Made by a program: the position numbers and the translations under genes. From Arenicola marina (lineage: Eukaryota > Annelida > Polychaeta > Arenicolidae), in the NCBI GenBank assembly GCA_964019135.1, contig OZ025260.1, positions 36,995,373-37,059,372 of the forward strand: DNA of 64,000 bases, written 5' to 3'. The notes under the pieces were generated by a model. It had not been told where the DNA came from, searched no databases, and saw nothing but the letters and a program-made list of their open reading frames with translations. This document shows positions 25,262 to 38,140 of the stretch, piece after piece. The number at the start of each line of letters is the position of its first letter. The first letter of the stretch is position 1.

Positions 25262-26482
25262 ATACCGCCATACAGTGTGTTTTACATGTACACTGTGGCC
25301 ATGGTCCACGCCTCGGCCAACAGCACTCATCATGACAGTCACAGATAAATACCGCCATACAGTGTGCTTCACATGTACACTGTGGCCATGGTCCACGTCT
25401 CGGCCAACAGCACTCATGATGACAGTCACAGATAAATACCGCCATACAGTGTGCTTTACATGTACACTGTGGCCATGGTCCACGCCTCGGCCAACAGCAC
25501 TCATGATGACAGTCACAGATAAATACCGCCATACAGTGTGCTTTACATGTACCCTGTGGCCATGGTCCACGCCTCGGCCAACAGCACTCATGATGACAGT
25601 CACAGATAAATACCGCCATACAGTGTGCTTTACATGTACACTGTGGCCATGGTCCACGCCTCGGCCAACAGCACTCATGATCACAGTCACAGATAAATAC
25701 CGCCATACAGTGTGCTTTACATGTACCCTGTGGCCATGGTCCACGCCTCGGCCAACAGCACTCATGATGACAGTCACAGATAAATACCGCCATACAGTGT
25801 GCTTTACATGTACACTGTGGCCATGGTCCACGCCTCGGCCAACAGCACTCATCATGACAGTCACAGATAAATACCGCCATACAGTGTGCTTTACATGTAC
25901 ACTGTGGCCATGGTCCACACCTCGGCCAACAGCACTCATGATGAAAGTCACAGATAAATACCGCCATACAGTGTGCTTTACATGTACACTGTGGCCATGG
26001 TCCACGCCTCGGCCAACAGCACTCATGATGACAGTCACAGATAAATACCGCCATACAGTGTGCTTTACATGTACCCTGTGGCCATGGTCCACGCCTCGGC
26101 CAACAGCACTCATGATGACAGTCACAGATAAATACCGCCATACAGTGTGCTTCACATGTACACTGTGGCCATGGTCCACGCCTCGGCCAACAGCACTCAT
26201 GATGACAGTCACAGATAAATACCGCCATACAGTGTGCTTCACATGTACACTGTGGCCATGGTCCACACCTCGGCCAACAGCACTCATGATGACAGTCACA
26301 GATAAATACCGCCATACAGTGTGCTTCACATGTACACTGTGGCCATGGTCCACGCCTCGGCCAACAGCACTCATGATGACAGTCACAGATAAATACCGCC
26401 ATACAGTGTGCTTCACATGTACACTGTGGCCATGGTCCACACCTCGGCCAACAGCACTCATGATGACAGTCACAGATAAATT
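25262..26482. repeat. Minisatellite, 87-bp unit, 14 copies (copy A)
   Basis: Fourteen near-identical 87-bp units lie between LRR gene 2 and the convergent minus-strand gene. Because 87 is 29 codons, three frames remain open (427, 425 and 518 codons), none with a recognisable domain, initiation context or splice support. Each unit contains a 7-bp stem, ACAGTGT...ACACTGT, with an 11-nt loop, plus the palindromes ACATGT and CCATGG. Confidence 0.97.
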
Positions 26483-26847
26483 CTCCCACGCCCAGTTCTT
26501 TCGTTACTTTCAATACATTAACTTAACTGATATCGCACATTTGTGCAAGGTTGATTAAATATGTGATTTTTGACTGAGTAATTAAGTCACTAACGAAGTA
26601 AAGACGACACTATAACCAGAACACGCATTAGAAAGTACGGTCATAACATTAATATATTCATCTAAGTAATATAATACTTCATTTGGATGGACGGACGGCA
26701 TTGGTCCTATCAAAACATGACCAGAGTAATCCACAGTGCGATCTCAGCTACCTTGAAGCATGTGAACGCATTGTGCATTTTATAAAGATGACTAGCTTGA
26801 ACAGATGCGCAATGATCCGATGCCGGTCAAATATCGTATATATATCC

Positions 26848-29323
26848 CTAGCTGGTATCACTTATAAAGCGCTGACAATCTGGTAAAAACACGTTGACAA
26901 ATCGTTTGAGCGTCATGTAGCTGTAAGCCATTGCTTCTATCGTGTCGGTAGGACAAGTCACTACAGACAAATGGATTTCCTCAGACATAACGCTGGGATA
27001 AAGAGCGACGAAATGGCATACGAAAGACGGCAGTAAGGTGTGGGTTAACTGAAGCGCGGGTTGATACAGCCGGTGTAACGATCGCTCCCCCAGGTCACCG
27101 AGAACGCATTTCAAGCGCGGCAGGTATTCGGCAACGATCCCCTCGTAGAAGGCGGCGGCTCTCACTTCAACAGCACCCTGAAACAACGTACAAGCGTAGA
27201 TAGATAATTTACATGTTTCGATTTAATTGATATTTCGATTTACTTTTTTTAAAATTTAAATGTGACAATTATAATAATTTTAATGACTATGCTCCTCCCA
27301 GCACCCACCACTCTCATAATGTCTATGCTGCTCCTTTAGCATTCACCACTCTCATACTGACTCGTGCTCCTCCATTTACTCTCTCCACTCTAACAATGAC
27401 TCTTTCTCCTTCATTTAATCTCTCCATTCTAACAATGACTCTTGCTCCTCCACTTACTCTCTCCACTCTAACAATGACTCTTTCTCCTCCATTTAATCTC
27501 TCCATTCTAAAAATGACACTTGCTCCTCTTTACTCTCCCCACTCTAACAATGACTCTTTCTTCTCCATTTAATCTCTCCATTCTAACAATGACTCTTGCT
27601 CCTCTTTACTCTCTCCACTCTAACAATGACTCTTTCTCCTCCATTTAATCTCTCCATTCTAACAATGACTCTTGCTCCTCTATTTAATCTCTCCACTCTA
27701 ACAATGACTCTTGCTTCTCTATTTAATCTCTCCACTCTAACAATGACTCTTGCTTCTCTATTTAATCTCTCCATTCTAACAATGACTCTTGCTTCTCTAT
27801 TAAATCTCTCCACTCTAACAATGACTCTTGCTTCTCTATTTAATCTCTCCACTCTAACAATGACTCTTGCTTCTCTATTTAATCTCTCCACTCTAACAAT
27901 GACTCTTGCTTCTCTATTTAATCTCTCCACTCTAACAATGACTCTTGCTTCTCTATTTAATCTCTCCACTCTAACAATGACTCTTGCTTCTCTATTTAAT
28001 CTCTCCACTCTAACAATGACTCTTGCTTCTCTATTTAATCTCTCCACTCTAACAATGACTCTTGCTTCTCTATTTAATCTCTCCACTCTAACAATGACTC
28101 TTGCTTCTCTATTTAATCTCTCCACTCTAACAATGACTCTTGCTTCTCTATTTAATCTCTCCACTCTAACAACGGGTCATTATCTGTTAGTACTCTACAT
28201 TGTTCTCCGGCACGCGCATGGGTTACCTCGCTCAGGCTCAGCGTTCCGTTAACAGGGACAGCGAAGTCCTCCAGGAGTGGCTGGATCTCGCGGTCCGAGA
28301 GCATGGTTTCACATAGCAGCCGGCGGTGCTGCAAAATTCAACGAGGAAACAAATCGTCAACAGTGATGTTTACTGACGACACAGCCAGAGTTGATAAAAC
28401 CTAGCCACTCTCTCTAACAGACTCACGATACAGGTAATTAACTGACGACACATCTCATCATATGCAACGCGCTAAGCACCCTCGCAGTAGGCGAACTTAT
28501 GATCAACAATTCATGAGTTCATGGTCTCCTAAAAGCGACTCATGCGTCATTTCCGTCCCTGGGTGATCTATAAAATGGACAATTCAATCTTATTGACAGC
28601 GATAAAGCACGATTGCTTACCAGTTTCCGTTCCAGGCGTCGAGCCTGGCGCCGCAGGTGTCTCAGGAGAGGAGCCGTCCTGGCATAGTCAAGCCGACTAT
28701 CCAGACACCGCCAGCTCTCCACAGTGTCACAGGCCGTCACGGCATTGGTCGTCCGGGTAGAGATCGCCAGTATCCCGATGGCTGCAGTAATAACAGGTCA
28801 TATAGAGAGGGGTCCGGAACACATTCACCCTTCATTTCACAAAGCATCGTAATGTTTGCTCATATCACGTTGTATGGCAAAGATAATGAGGAAAGACAAA
28901 GCATTTATTTGGCTGATATTGTTTGGAGACGAACGGCGTGAAGATAAGCAGGTGTACTGACATATTCCTTATATATTACCACTCATTGTCGTCAATGTTA
29001 GATAAGACGTCAAATAATGCACGCTCATGTAAACTGTAAACCATATCGCCCTGACACTCCAGGAGGGCGGATGGTTATGTATGTCGTCGTGAAAGCAACG
29101 GAATTAAATGAAATGCAATGCGGGTGTTGTTCGCCGCTCTTGCTCAGATGAAGCCTCCATTGAGAACCCTCCTCCCGGGACAATAAACTTCGATGAAACT
29201 TGCCCCCGGATGCAGGTGCCAGTGTATAAACGGAATTAAAAGCTTAGTATTAAAGCACAACACCTTACCTATGACAAGCGTTACCGCCCCGGTTATGTTG
29301 AAGCGCAATGCCGCAGGAAACAT
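26848..29323 (-). CDS. Small secreted helix-rich protein, cytokine-like (copy A)
   Basis: Four exons on the minus strand: 29323-29269, 28781-28621, 28328-28227 and 27177-26848, with consensus splice sites and intron phases 1, 0, 0. They encode 215 residues. The N-terminus has a hydrophobic signal-like segment (ITGAVTLVIAIGILAIS) ending near TTNAVTAC. A basic amphipathic helix follows in exon 2 (APLLRHLRRQARRLERKL), then an exon with CETMLSDREIQPLLEDF, then a long last exon with three predicted helices (YEGIVAEYLPRLKCVL; LYQPALQLTHTLLPSFVCHF; AYSYMTLKRFVNVFL). The mature part has seven cysteines. A TATA box (TATATAAG, 29420-29413) would place transcription initiation about 30 bp on, downstream of the in-frame ATG at 29410, so the ATG at 29323 is preferred. 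Family not identified by sequence. Architecture and phases resemble CLCF1/CNTF-type class-I cytokines, but this is inference. Confidence 0.7.
27300..28170. repeat. Minisatellite, 39-bp unit, in the last intron of the secreted-protein gene (copy A)
   Basis: About 22 units of 39 bp (CTCTCCACTCTAACAATGAC plus TCTTGCTTCTCTATTTAAT). The first units near 27300-27600 are diverged and the rest are nearly identical, ending abruptly about 55 bp before the exon at 28227. Because 39 is a multiple of three, frames of about 200 codons stay open on both strands; these are not genes. Confidence 0.96.
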
Positions 29324-29412
29324 CTTGTGATCGTGTTGCTTACGGTGCCACGGCTGGGTAAGTCTCTTCGGCAGGACAGTTTCGGAATTATTGGAAGTCA
29401 CCCACAGCATCG

Positions 29413-29420
29413 CTTATATA
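29413..29420 (-). promoter_or_regulatory. TATA box of the cytokine-like gene, copy A
   Basis: TATATAAG on the minus strand lies 90 bp before the chosen ATG (29323). It fits a TSS near 29385 and a short 5' UTR. The same motif is at 40710-40717 in copy B. Confidence 0.5.
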
Positions 29421-30047
29421 GGCCATTATTGAGGAAACATCGTCTGGGAAAATCGCCGCATATGGAAGATCTGGGAAAATCTGGGGACATATCTACAGGA
29501 GCGATGTGCTCTTTAATTTACGGTGGGATGGGGAGAGGAGGATGCCAGTTGGGGTGGGGCGGATGGGGGCGGGATTGTAAGTCCAGTCATCTGGAACGGG
29601 AAAGTAGGAACAGAAACTACCCAACCGCCCCAGGTAAGAAGGGTTTAATCTGCTGACTTTGCATGACTCACAAAACCACGGCGAGATGTGATGGTTATGG
29701 ACTTCAGGTGTGCTGTCTTGTTGGAAGCGATGCCATCAATCTAAGAGACCGCATGACGACACCAGGGCGCAGGCCGGACAGGCAAGAAATCAATAGTGAA
29801 CACACTGCCGACTTGGGGGTATTCCCAATGGGAGGCAGTTTACATCGGTGGCCATAATTAACATATTTAGGGAAACAGGGTAGTCGGGGGAAGGGCGCGA
29901 GGGGAAAGAGTGGAGGGCTGGGCCAGGGGGGAGGGGGGAGGGTATCTTTTCTCTAGAGGGGGAGTAATATGTACCGGGTAAATACCCAGTGATTGCAACT
30001 AAAGTAACATTCGTCAAGACGTTTTTACCCAATGTAACGGGCACTAA

Positions 30048-30150
30048 AGGGACTTTCTATTGCTCCAGTGGTTAGCGGGCTGAGCTGCACAACAACGTTG
30101 GGTCGCTCCCTGGCGCCGGCATCAGGGGCAAGTTTCATTAAACGCCCTCT
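30048..30150 (+). mobile_element. tRNA-derived SINE-like insertion (copy A)
   Basis: gggactttctattgctccAGTGGTTAGCGGGCTGAGCT resembles a tRNA A-box head. It is followed by TTGGGTCGCTCCCTGGCGCCGG and aagtttcattaaacgccc. The counterpart is at about 41345-41447. Confidence 0.5.
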
Positions 30151-30369
30151 TTTCTTTATCTCGGAAAAGAAAGTTTCGCCACCCGAAGTAACAAAAGACA
30201 TAAATGTTTACTTCTAGCGTCAGATGGAGTTTATTTGCGTGTAACCACTTAACAATATTTGAAAAACATTGTGAAATATTTATTTCCGCACATATGCAAA
30301 TTGACAACCGCCAACAAGCCAAGCGGTCAGGTCATAACGAAACTGCGACATGATCCGTCTCATCTGTCT

Positions 30370-31359
30370 CTCCCGACATAACCACCGAGCCTTGATGAAC
30401 CTATGACTGTGTGGTTTAGACGACACTAAGACTTGATGAATGCTAATTGTCTCTCCCGACATAACCACCGAGCCATGATGAACCTATGACTGTGTGGTTT
30501 AGATGACACTAAGACTTGATGAATGCTAATTGTCTCTCCCGACATAACCACCGAGCCATGATGAACCTATGACTATGTGGTTTAGACGACACTAAGACTT
30601 GATGAATGCTAATTGTCTCTCCCGATAAAAACCACCGAGCCATGATGAACCTATGACTGTGTGGTTTAGACGACACTAAGACTTGATGAATGCTAATTGT
30701 CTCTCCCGACATAACCACCGAGCCTTGATGAATCTATGACTGTGTGGTTTAGACGACACTAACACTTGATGAATGTTAATTGTCTCTCCCGACATAACCA
30801 CCGAGCCTTGATGAACCTATGACTGTGTGGTTTAGACGACACTAAGACTTGATGAATGCTAATTGTCTCTCCCGACATAACCACCGAGCCTTGATGAACC
30901 TATGACTGTGTGGTTTAGACGACACTAACACTTGATGAATGTTAATTGTCTCTCCCGACATAACCACCGAGCCATGATGAACCTATGACTGTGTGGTTTA
31001 GACGACACTAAGACTTGATGAATACTAATTGTCTCTCCCGACATAACCACCGAGCCTTGATGAACCTATGACTGTGTGGTTTAGACGACACTAAGACTTG
31101 ATGAATGTTAATTGTCTCTACCGATATAACCACCGAGCCATGATGAACCTATGACTGTGTGGTTTAGACGACACTAAGACTTGATGAATGCTAATTGTCT
31201 CTCCCGACATAACCACCGAGCCATGATGAACCTATGACTGTGTGGTTTAGATGACACTAAGACTTGATGAATGCTAATTGTCTCTCCCGACATAACCACC
31301 GAGCCATGATGAACCTATGACTATGTGGTTTAGACGACACTAAGACTTGATGAATGTTA
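30370..31359. repeat. Minisatellite, 83-bp unit, about 12 copies (end of copy A)
   Basis: Units of 83 bp contain CTCTCCCGACATAACCACCG, a central TGACTGTGTGGTTTAGACGA and GATGAATGCTAATTGT. The array stops inside a unit at ...TTAATTGT, where it is fused to the left end of copy B. Confidence 0.97.
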
Positions 31360-32265
31360 ATTGTTACAAGGCATTACATTTGCCCATGATTGGGCAGTTC
31401 ATTGTTCTATGTTTGCACACAGGAAATTAACTATTGTATCAATTGCATTGCCCGACACATACGTGAGCGAGCATTATGGAAACAACGGTTCGTCATTGTG
31501 AAGGGTAGGGGGAAGGGTAGGGGTTGGAAGGCGTGGAGGAAGTAGACAGTTTGGAAGTCTTGCTTTCTAAATCACCGCACAAGGGTTAAGTCATTACGTC
31601 TAACTTTCCTGAAGACATCGCCCCATGAAAGAGATATGAGGGCTCTAACACTTCTGTTTAAAATAAATCATCCATTTATGTCGTGTCTTTGCTGTAGCAA
31701 AGACATGGCATGACGATGTCAGACGGTCCCACATTTATAGACGGCATATATGCAATATATGCAAACGAATCGGAATATATGCAAACTATCGAATTGTCAT
31801 CTATTTTGAGCTTTCTGATCTAAGCCCCCTCCCCCTTGGAGCTTAACATTGACAAATGCATTCCATTGTTTGTCTTGAAATTGGCAAGTTCTGAGGCCAT
31901 CCGCTAGCTCGCCTCAGCTCAGCTCGGCTCGACTGATTTCACCGTGACACTTAACGGAGTGAAGCAGGTCAATATTAACAATAACTGTTAATTATCAAGA
32001 TAATGCACAGTTTTACCGTTTTTCATTATTAAAATAATGCACTGTTTTAAGACAAAGGCGACACGCCACACAATTTTTTAATGCAACATAGGGAATTGGG
32101 ATAAAATTTAAGAAAACTTAATATTTCTCTATTTTGTTTCTCTATTGTCTTTTAAACTCACTCTCATTCAACTGAAAATGTAAACACTATTCTGGTGCCG
32201 TTAAAGTTGTGGTTCAATCAGACTTCATTCGGTCTCGCATACTATCTCGCAATTTTTCACAACAG

Positions 32266-35200
32266 CTCGCCGGCAATCCTCTGCCACCAGAGGGGGCGAT
32301 GGCCATCCTCACCACTATCGACCAGGCGCCTGACAGCAGCCTGCAAGAACTCAATCTACAGGTGGGTTTTCAGTATACAACATGGTTATCGCCAACCGTT
32401 GCCAACCGTATGTGTCGGCGCTCTCTACCCGAAAGGCGTCTTCTGTGTGCCAATTCGGCTGTTATATGGTGACAGAACATGGCAGGGAGATGACCAAGCG
32501 CCCCGACTTCGTCTCCGAAGTTTCAGGCGCAGACGGCTCCGTGGCGGAGCAGCGTGTAGCGGTGTTCTATGTGTAAATCCGCAAATTATGAAATGAATAT
32601 CACTAATTGTATACTATTCAGCTTTAAGGCGGAACTTATTGTTTCTGTTTACGTTCTGACGCGTACAAATATTTCACATCTTAAAAGTTTGCCTTAACAG
32701 ATCAAATTTCATAATAAGTTATAATTTACTAAAACAAAAGTAACGAGGCTACTGTATACAGACTATATATAGTCCAATTCCAAGGTTCATTTATTGTCCA
32801 AAATGTGCAAGTATTAAAACAGTAAATGGTGAATGTAAACTAACCGGGCTAAGACCATAGGGTTGCTGTCACCCGGGCTACCTGACCAACAGGAATGGAA
32901 TTTTTAATAACATATAATATAATATATAGTCCGTTACATGGTTTATATGCAGCCTGACATATCTATATAGGCTTTAGTCTGCTATGGATATGCCATCAAG
33001 GCGAATCCCTGTTGTTGCTGTTTTTTTAACTGGAAGTGAGAAACGTACATATCTTTCCCATTTGCTTCAATTATCTTCATTGCTATGCTATATTATGGGG
33101 AGTTCCTGTGGGGAGAGTTTCATCGATCGTTTTCCCGTGTTACGGCCAACCATCGTTTCAGCGTATCTCCTGTATGACTCACGCCTGCCATTTACCAGAA
33201 GAATCCAATTCGTGGGCTCTAACATGGAAGATAGAAGTTTCATCCAACCGCTTAGCCTTCATGCGCACAAAGGCGGGCTAAGGCACCCCTATGTTTAATT
33301 CCGCACAGAATCTGTGTGTGCCAGGCCTGGCCTTCCAGCAGTTGAAGGAGTCCCTGGAGTTGAGTCGGGGACTCAGGGTGGTCCACGGCCCCGTACTGGA
33401 CGGCCACACCACAAGGGAGGCCGCCGACAGCGCCTTCGACCACGAGGACCCCATGACCGTCCTCATCGAGTTCACCCGCCTCTCCAACTTCCGGTTGGTG
33501 GATCTCTTCACCCGTCTGGACACGGATGGCAGCAAGTCGCTGTCGCACGGCGAGTTCAGGGACGGGCTATTGGTAAGTAAGACATCGACTTGCCACTATA
33601 CGGTAAGTGGATAACTAGTCTTTGTGCATATAGCGGTTTTGAGTTGTCGGTTGAAGTTGATCGAGTTGCTTGACGTAAAACCATATATTTTAATTTTAAA
33701 GATTTAAAAATAAAACTAATAAATTATATCTATGTTGGTTGGGAAACCATGCCCTTACCCCCAACTTCCTGCGCAACTTAGAATTTGGATTTGTTTCAAG
33801 GTTATTTGATTGTAAATGTTTTAACTCATATTTAATGCAGATCTTTTCGTTCATTTGCTGAACAGAAAGCCAATATTCCACTGAGCAGATCAGCTCTAGA
33901 CAAGCTCATTGCTAAGCTTGACAAAGACAGTGACGGGGAAGTAGATTTTGCGTGAGTCGTAGGTTTTATGTTTAGTGCTTGATTATCTAGTCTTAATTAT
34001 GTAGTAGCTAGGTTATTCCTGTTCCATAAGTCATTATATGATTTTGTATTCCTTACCCTTCTCATTTGGGCAATTTGCAAAACCTTGCGTAAAAGGAAGA
34101 ATGCCATAGAAAGTATTTTCATACTTCAAAAACCTTCTTATTTTAATTAGTTCTGGTAACTTAACCTATAATTTTAATCCTTTATTACGGGGACATTATT
34201 TGCCCAGGGAGCATGCTAACGTCAGCATTACGTTAGATTAACGTTCGCAGAAACGTTTAATTAACGTTCCCAGTTTACGTTTTCCTCCGCGCTTTTTTGG
34301 CTCATCGGTCTAATGTTGAAGTGGGGTTTATTATTTAAAGTTAACTGCTAACCGAACTGTAACATAAAACCAACGTAACCTTTACATGCTCACAGACGCT
34401 AGTTTTTATATACAGTCTTCATATATGAGCTGATTTTAATTCTTTCCTGTCTTGTCTTTACTGCTATAAAGAAAGGAAGAAGTATCCCTAATATACATGC
34501 TTGACCCTTTGGCGATAATCGAGATGAGGTCGAAAACTACACCATTTCAAAAACTTGAAGCACCGTCGTTGAGCACCATGTTGGCTTTCATTAATAGTAG
34601 AGATCCCAGTGAATTCGTAATGGCTTAACATATGAGACACTTACAGTAGCCAATGAGACATGCAATGTAAACAACCGCACTTAGTTTGGCAGCAAATTAA
34701 AAAATATATATCCTTGTAAAGACGTGGACGAACAGTATCGTTACACTTTGTTAGGCGTCCGTACAGTTCTAGGAACACTTTTTTGATACGTGATAAATAA
34801 CTTAAATAAATAACCCAAACCACAATCGAACGTTATGGTAATGTTTACATGATATATGGGGCTTCCCTATGTAAGAACGTGTTTAAAAGCAATGAACGTC
34901 TATTGAATCAAACAAAAATACCGAGCAAAAACTGATTGGCTTTAAATCATATTCATCGTTAATTGCAATTAAAGAGCGCATATTACCGAATATTAAAATA
35001 ATTCTCAAATTATTTATTACATGCACGCTAGCATGTAAGTGCATGCGGATGCCATCTTCTCTAAGACAATAAACAGACGGAAATGCCGTAGCTACAAGCG
35101 GTCGGTCGGGATGTTCCAGAGAACTGATGACGGGGCAGAAGATGCACAAGACCAAGGTCCACCGCATGAAGCAGCGTGAAAAGGGGATGAGATATGAGGA

Positions 35201-35384
35201 CACGGAGGTCGGTCGTGTGAACACCAAGCTCCGCAGACTTCTCTCCTTCCGGCGGACCAATTCAATGTGCCATGACAAGCCGCAGGAATGCAGCGCTGAC
35301 GTAACTGACAAAGACGAAGGCCTCGCAACCAATCAGGAGGAAGATTACATCTTAGAAGAGGCCATTTCTACGGCGACAGAGTGA
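32266..35384 (+). pseudogene. Orphan 3' exons of LRR gene 2 (copy B)
   Basis: Exons 32266-32361, 33309-33572, 33866-33951 and 35120-35384 duplicate the last LRR, both EF-hands and the C-terminal tail of LRR gene 2, with intact splice sites. One codon differs visibly (DQTPD in copy A, DQAPD here). No 5' LRR exons or promoter lie upstream in copy B, because the breakpoint is inside the intron before the ninth exon. They could only be used by transcripts reading through copy A. They are probably non-functional at present but too young to have decayed. Confidence 0.85.
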
Positions 35385-35876
35385 CAATATGGATTGTACA
35401 ATTTTGAGTATGTCCGTATATGAATCAGCAGGCATGAATGAAGAATATTGGCCTGGTTTGGCAGAAGTTCCTCAGTTGAAATGAATGTTCGTTGAGTTCA
35501 ATTCTAAGTCAGCTAGGGGTGAATTGTGGATGCCTTACCTTTACCTAGTATGCACAACTCATGCATCCCTTTAATTAATTAAGAATAAAGTGAACAGCAG
35601 AGCAAAAAGTAAATTGTTTTTTATTTTCAAAAGAAAAGTAAGCCGATTACAACACATGCGTTAATTCACATAGCCTCCTCCAAAAAAGCGTGCATTGTCT
35701 TAGGACAACATACATAATAACAATAGTAATAATAATAACATAGCAGATATACTTATTAGATAACACTTATTACGCCTTCTATCACAGCTTCTTTAGTTGC
35801 TATACATTTGGAGGTTTGTTTGTTGTGCCGTACCATGATACAGATTAATTAACTATTAATGATGATAAAAACTGCC

Positions 35877-36071
35877 AAATGATGATTGATAAAAACTTTC
35901 AAATGATGTTTGATAAACCTGTCAAATGATGATTGGTAAAAACTTTCAAATGATGATTGGTAAAAACTTTCAAATGATGATTGATAAAAACTTTCAAATG
36001 ATGAGCGATAAAAAATTTCAAATGATGAGCGATAAAAACTTTCAAATGATGATTGATAACAACTTTCAAGT
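35877..36071. repeat. Minisatellite, 24-bp unit (copy B)
   Basis: Counterpart of 24768-24962, with a few base changes making its units slightly more uniform (AAAACTTTCAAATGATGATT). Confidence 0.93.
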
Positions 36072-36370
36072 GTATACACACCTGAGCGGAACTTTGTTTG
36101 ATTTGGTTCGCAGAACAAGCTTGGTATAACTTAGATGTTGGGGGTTACATGAGATCCCCGCACGGTTGCTGGTTTTCATATCCCGAGGGATAATTAATAA
36201 CCATAATAAATATATTCCTAGTAAAAAACTTGGACATCGCCAAAAAACATGAACACATTGCGCATGCTGTGCTTTAGCAGGGAGACACCTATTAATGTCC
36301 GAGGTTACCGTGAAACTGATAATGCATAATGAGCAAAAGTTCCATCCGTCACATATTGACACGTAAGGAA

Positions 36371-37765
36371 ATACCGCCATACAGTGTGTTTTACATGTAC
36401 ACTGTGGCCATGGTCCACGCCTCGGCCAACAGCACTCATCATGACAGTCACAGATAAATACCGCCATACAGTGTGCTTCACATGTACACTGTGGCCATGG
36501 TCCACGCCTCGACCAACAGCACTCATCATGACAGTCACAGATAAATACCGCCATACAGTGTGCTTCACATGTACACTGTGGCCATGGTCCACGCCTCGGC
36601 CAACAGCACTCATGATGACAGTCACAGATAAATACCGCCATACAGTGTGCTTTACATGTACCCTGTGGCCATGGTCCACGCCTCGGCCAACAGCACTCAT
36701 GATGACAGTCACAGATAAATACCGCCATACAGTGTGCTTTACATGTACACTGTGGCCATGGTCCACGCCTCGGCCAACAGCACTCATGATGACAGTCACA
36801 GATAAATACCGCCATACAGTGTGCTTTACATGTACCCTGTGGCCATGGTCCACGCCTCGGCCAACAGCACTCATGATGACAGTCACAGATAAATACCGCC
36901 ATACAGTGTGCTTTACATGTACACTGTGGCCATGGTCCACGCCTCGGCCAACAGCACTCATGATGACAGTCACAGATAAATACCGCCATACAGTGTGCTT
37001 TACATGTACCCTGTGGCCATGGTCCACGCCTCGGCCAACAGCACTCATCATGACAGTCACAGATAAATACCGCCATACAGTGTGCTTTACATGTACACTG
37101 TGGCCATGGTCCACGCCTCGGCCAACAGCACTCATCATGACAGTCACAGATAAATACCGCCATACAGTGTGCTTTACATGTACACTGTGGCCATGGTCCA
37201 CACCTCGGCCAACAGCACTCATGATGAAAGTCACAGATAAATACCGCCATACAGTGTGCTTTACATGTACACTGTGGCCATGGTCCACGCCTCGGCCAAC
37301 AGCACTCATGATGACAGTCACAGATAAATACCGCCATACAGTGTGCTTTACATGTACCCTGTGGCCATGGTCCACGCCTCGGCCAACAGCACTCATGATG
37401 ACAGTCACAGATAAATACCGCCATACAGTGTGCTTCACATGTACACTGTGGCCATGGTCCACGCCTCGGCCAACAGCACTCATGATGACAGTCACAGATA
37501 AATACCGCCATACAGTGTGCTTCACATGTACACTGTGGCCATGGTCCACACCTCGGCCAACAGCACTCATGATGACAGTCACAGATAAATACCGCCATAC
37601 AGTGTGCTTCACATGTACACTGTGGCCATGGTCCACGCCTCGGCCAACAGCACTCATGATGACAGTCACAGATAAATACCGCCATACAGTGTGCTTCACA
37701 TGTACACTGTGGCCATGGTCCTCACCTCGGCCAACAGCACTCATGATGACAGTCACAGATAAATT
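36371..37765. repeat. Minisatellite, 87-bp unit, 16 copies (copy B)
   Basis: Same 87-bp unit as at 25262 but two units longer (offset changes by 174 bp). This shows array-length change since the duplication. The long open frames (485, 483 and 539 codons) are repeat artefacts. Confidence 0.97.
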
Positions 37766-38140
37766 CTCCCACGCCCAGTTCTTTCGTTACTTTCAATACA
37801 TTAACTTAACTGATATCGCACATTTGTGCAAGGTTGATTAAATATGTGATTTCTGACTGAGTAATTAAGTCACTAACGAAGTAAAGACGACACTATAACC
37901 AGAACACGCATTAGAAAGTACGGTCATAACATTAATATATTCATCTAAGTAATATAATACTTCATTTGGATGGACGGACGGCATTGGTCCTATCAAAACA
38001 TGACCAGAGTAATCCACAGTGCGATCTCAGCTACCTTGAAGCATGTGAACGCATTGTGCATTTTATAAAGATGACTAGCTTGAACAGATGCGCAATGATC
38101 CGATGCCGGTCAAATATCGTATATATATCCCTAGCTGGTA

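Larger units (their letters stand above)
20251..31359 (+). repeat. Tandem segmental duplication, copy A (11.1 kb)
   Basis: The sequence from ATTGTTACAAGGCATTACAT at 20251 recurs at 31360 (offset 11,109) and stays collinear. The offset becomes about 11,284 after the 87-bp array (two extra units in copy B), 11,297 after a 13-bp indel near 28903/40187, and 11,380 after one 83-bp unit. Only scattered single-base differences are visible. Copy A contains the last four exons of LRR gene 2 and a complete minus-strand small secreted-protein gene. Confidence 0.97.

Noticed and set aside
24957..26513. Long Cys-rich open frame (518 codons, minus) and its 539-codon partner in copy B
   Set aside because: It is a translation of the 87-bp minisatellite; three frames are open because 87 is a multiple of three. 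There is no signal, domain or splice context.
27583..28252. Frames of about 193-218 codons on both strands (and at 38867-39536)
   Set aside because: They are translations of the 39-bp intronic minisatellite, open for the same arithmetic reason.
29144..29410. Upstream ATG at 29410 for the cytokine-like gene
   Set aside because: The TATA box at 29413-29420 would place transcription start after this ATG, and the ATG at 29323 gives a proper signal-peptide start.
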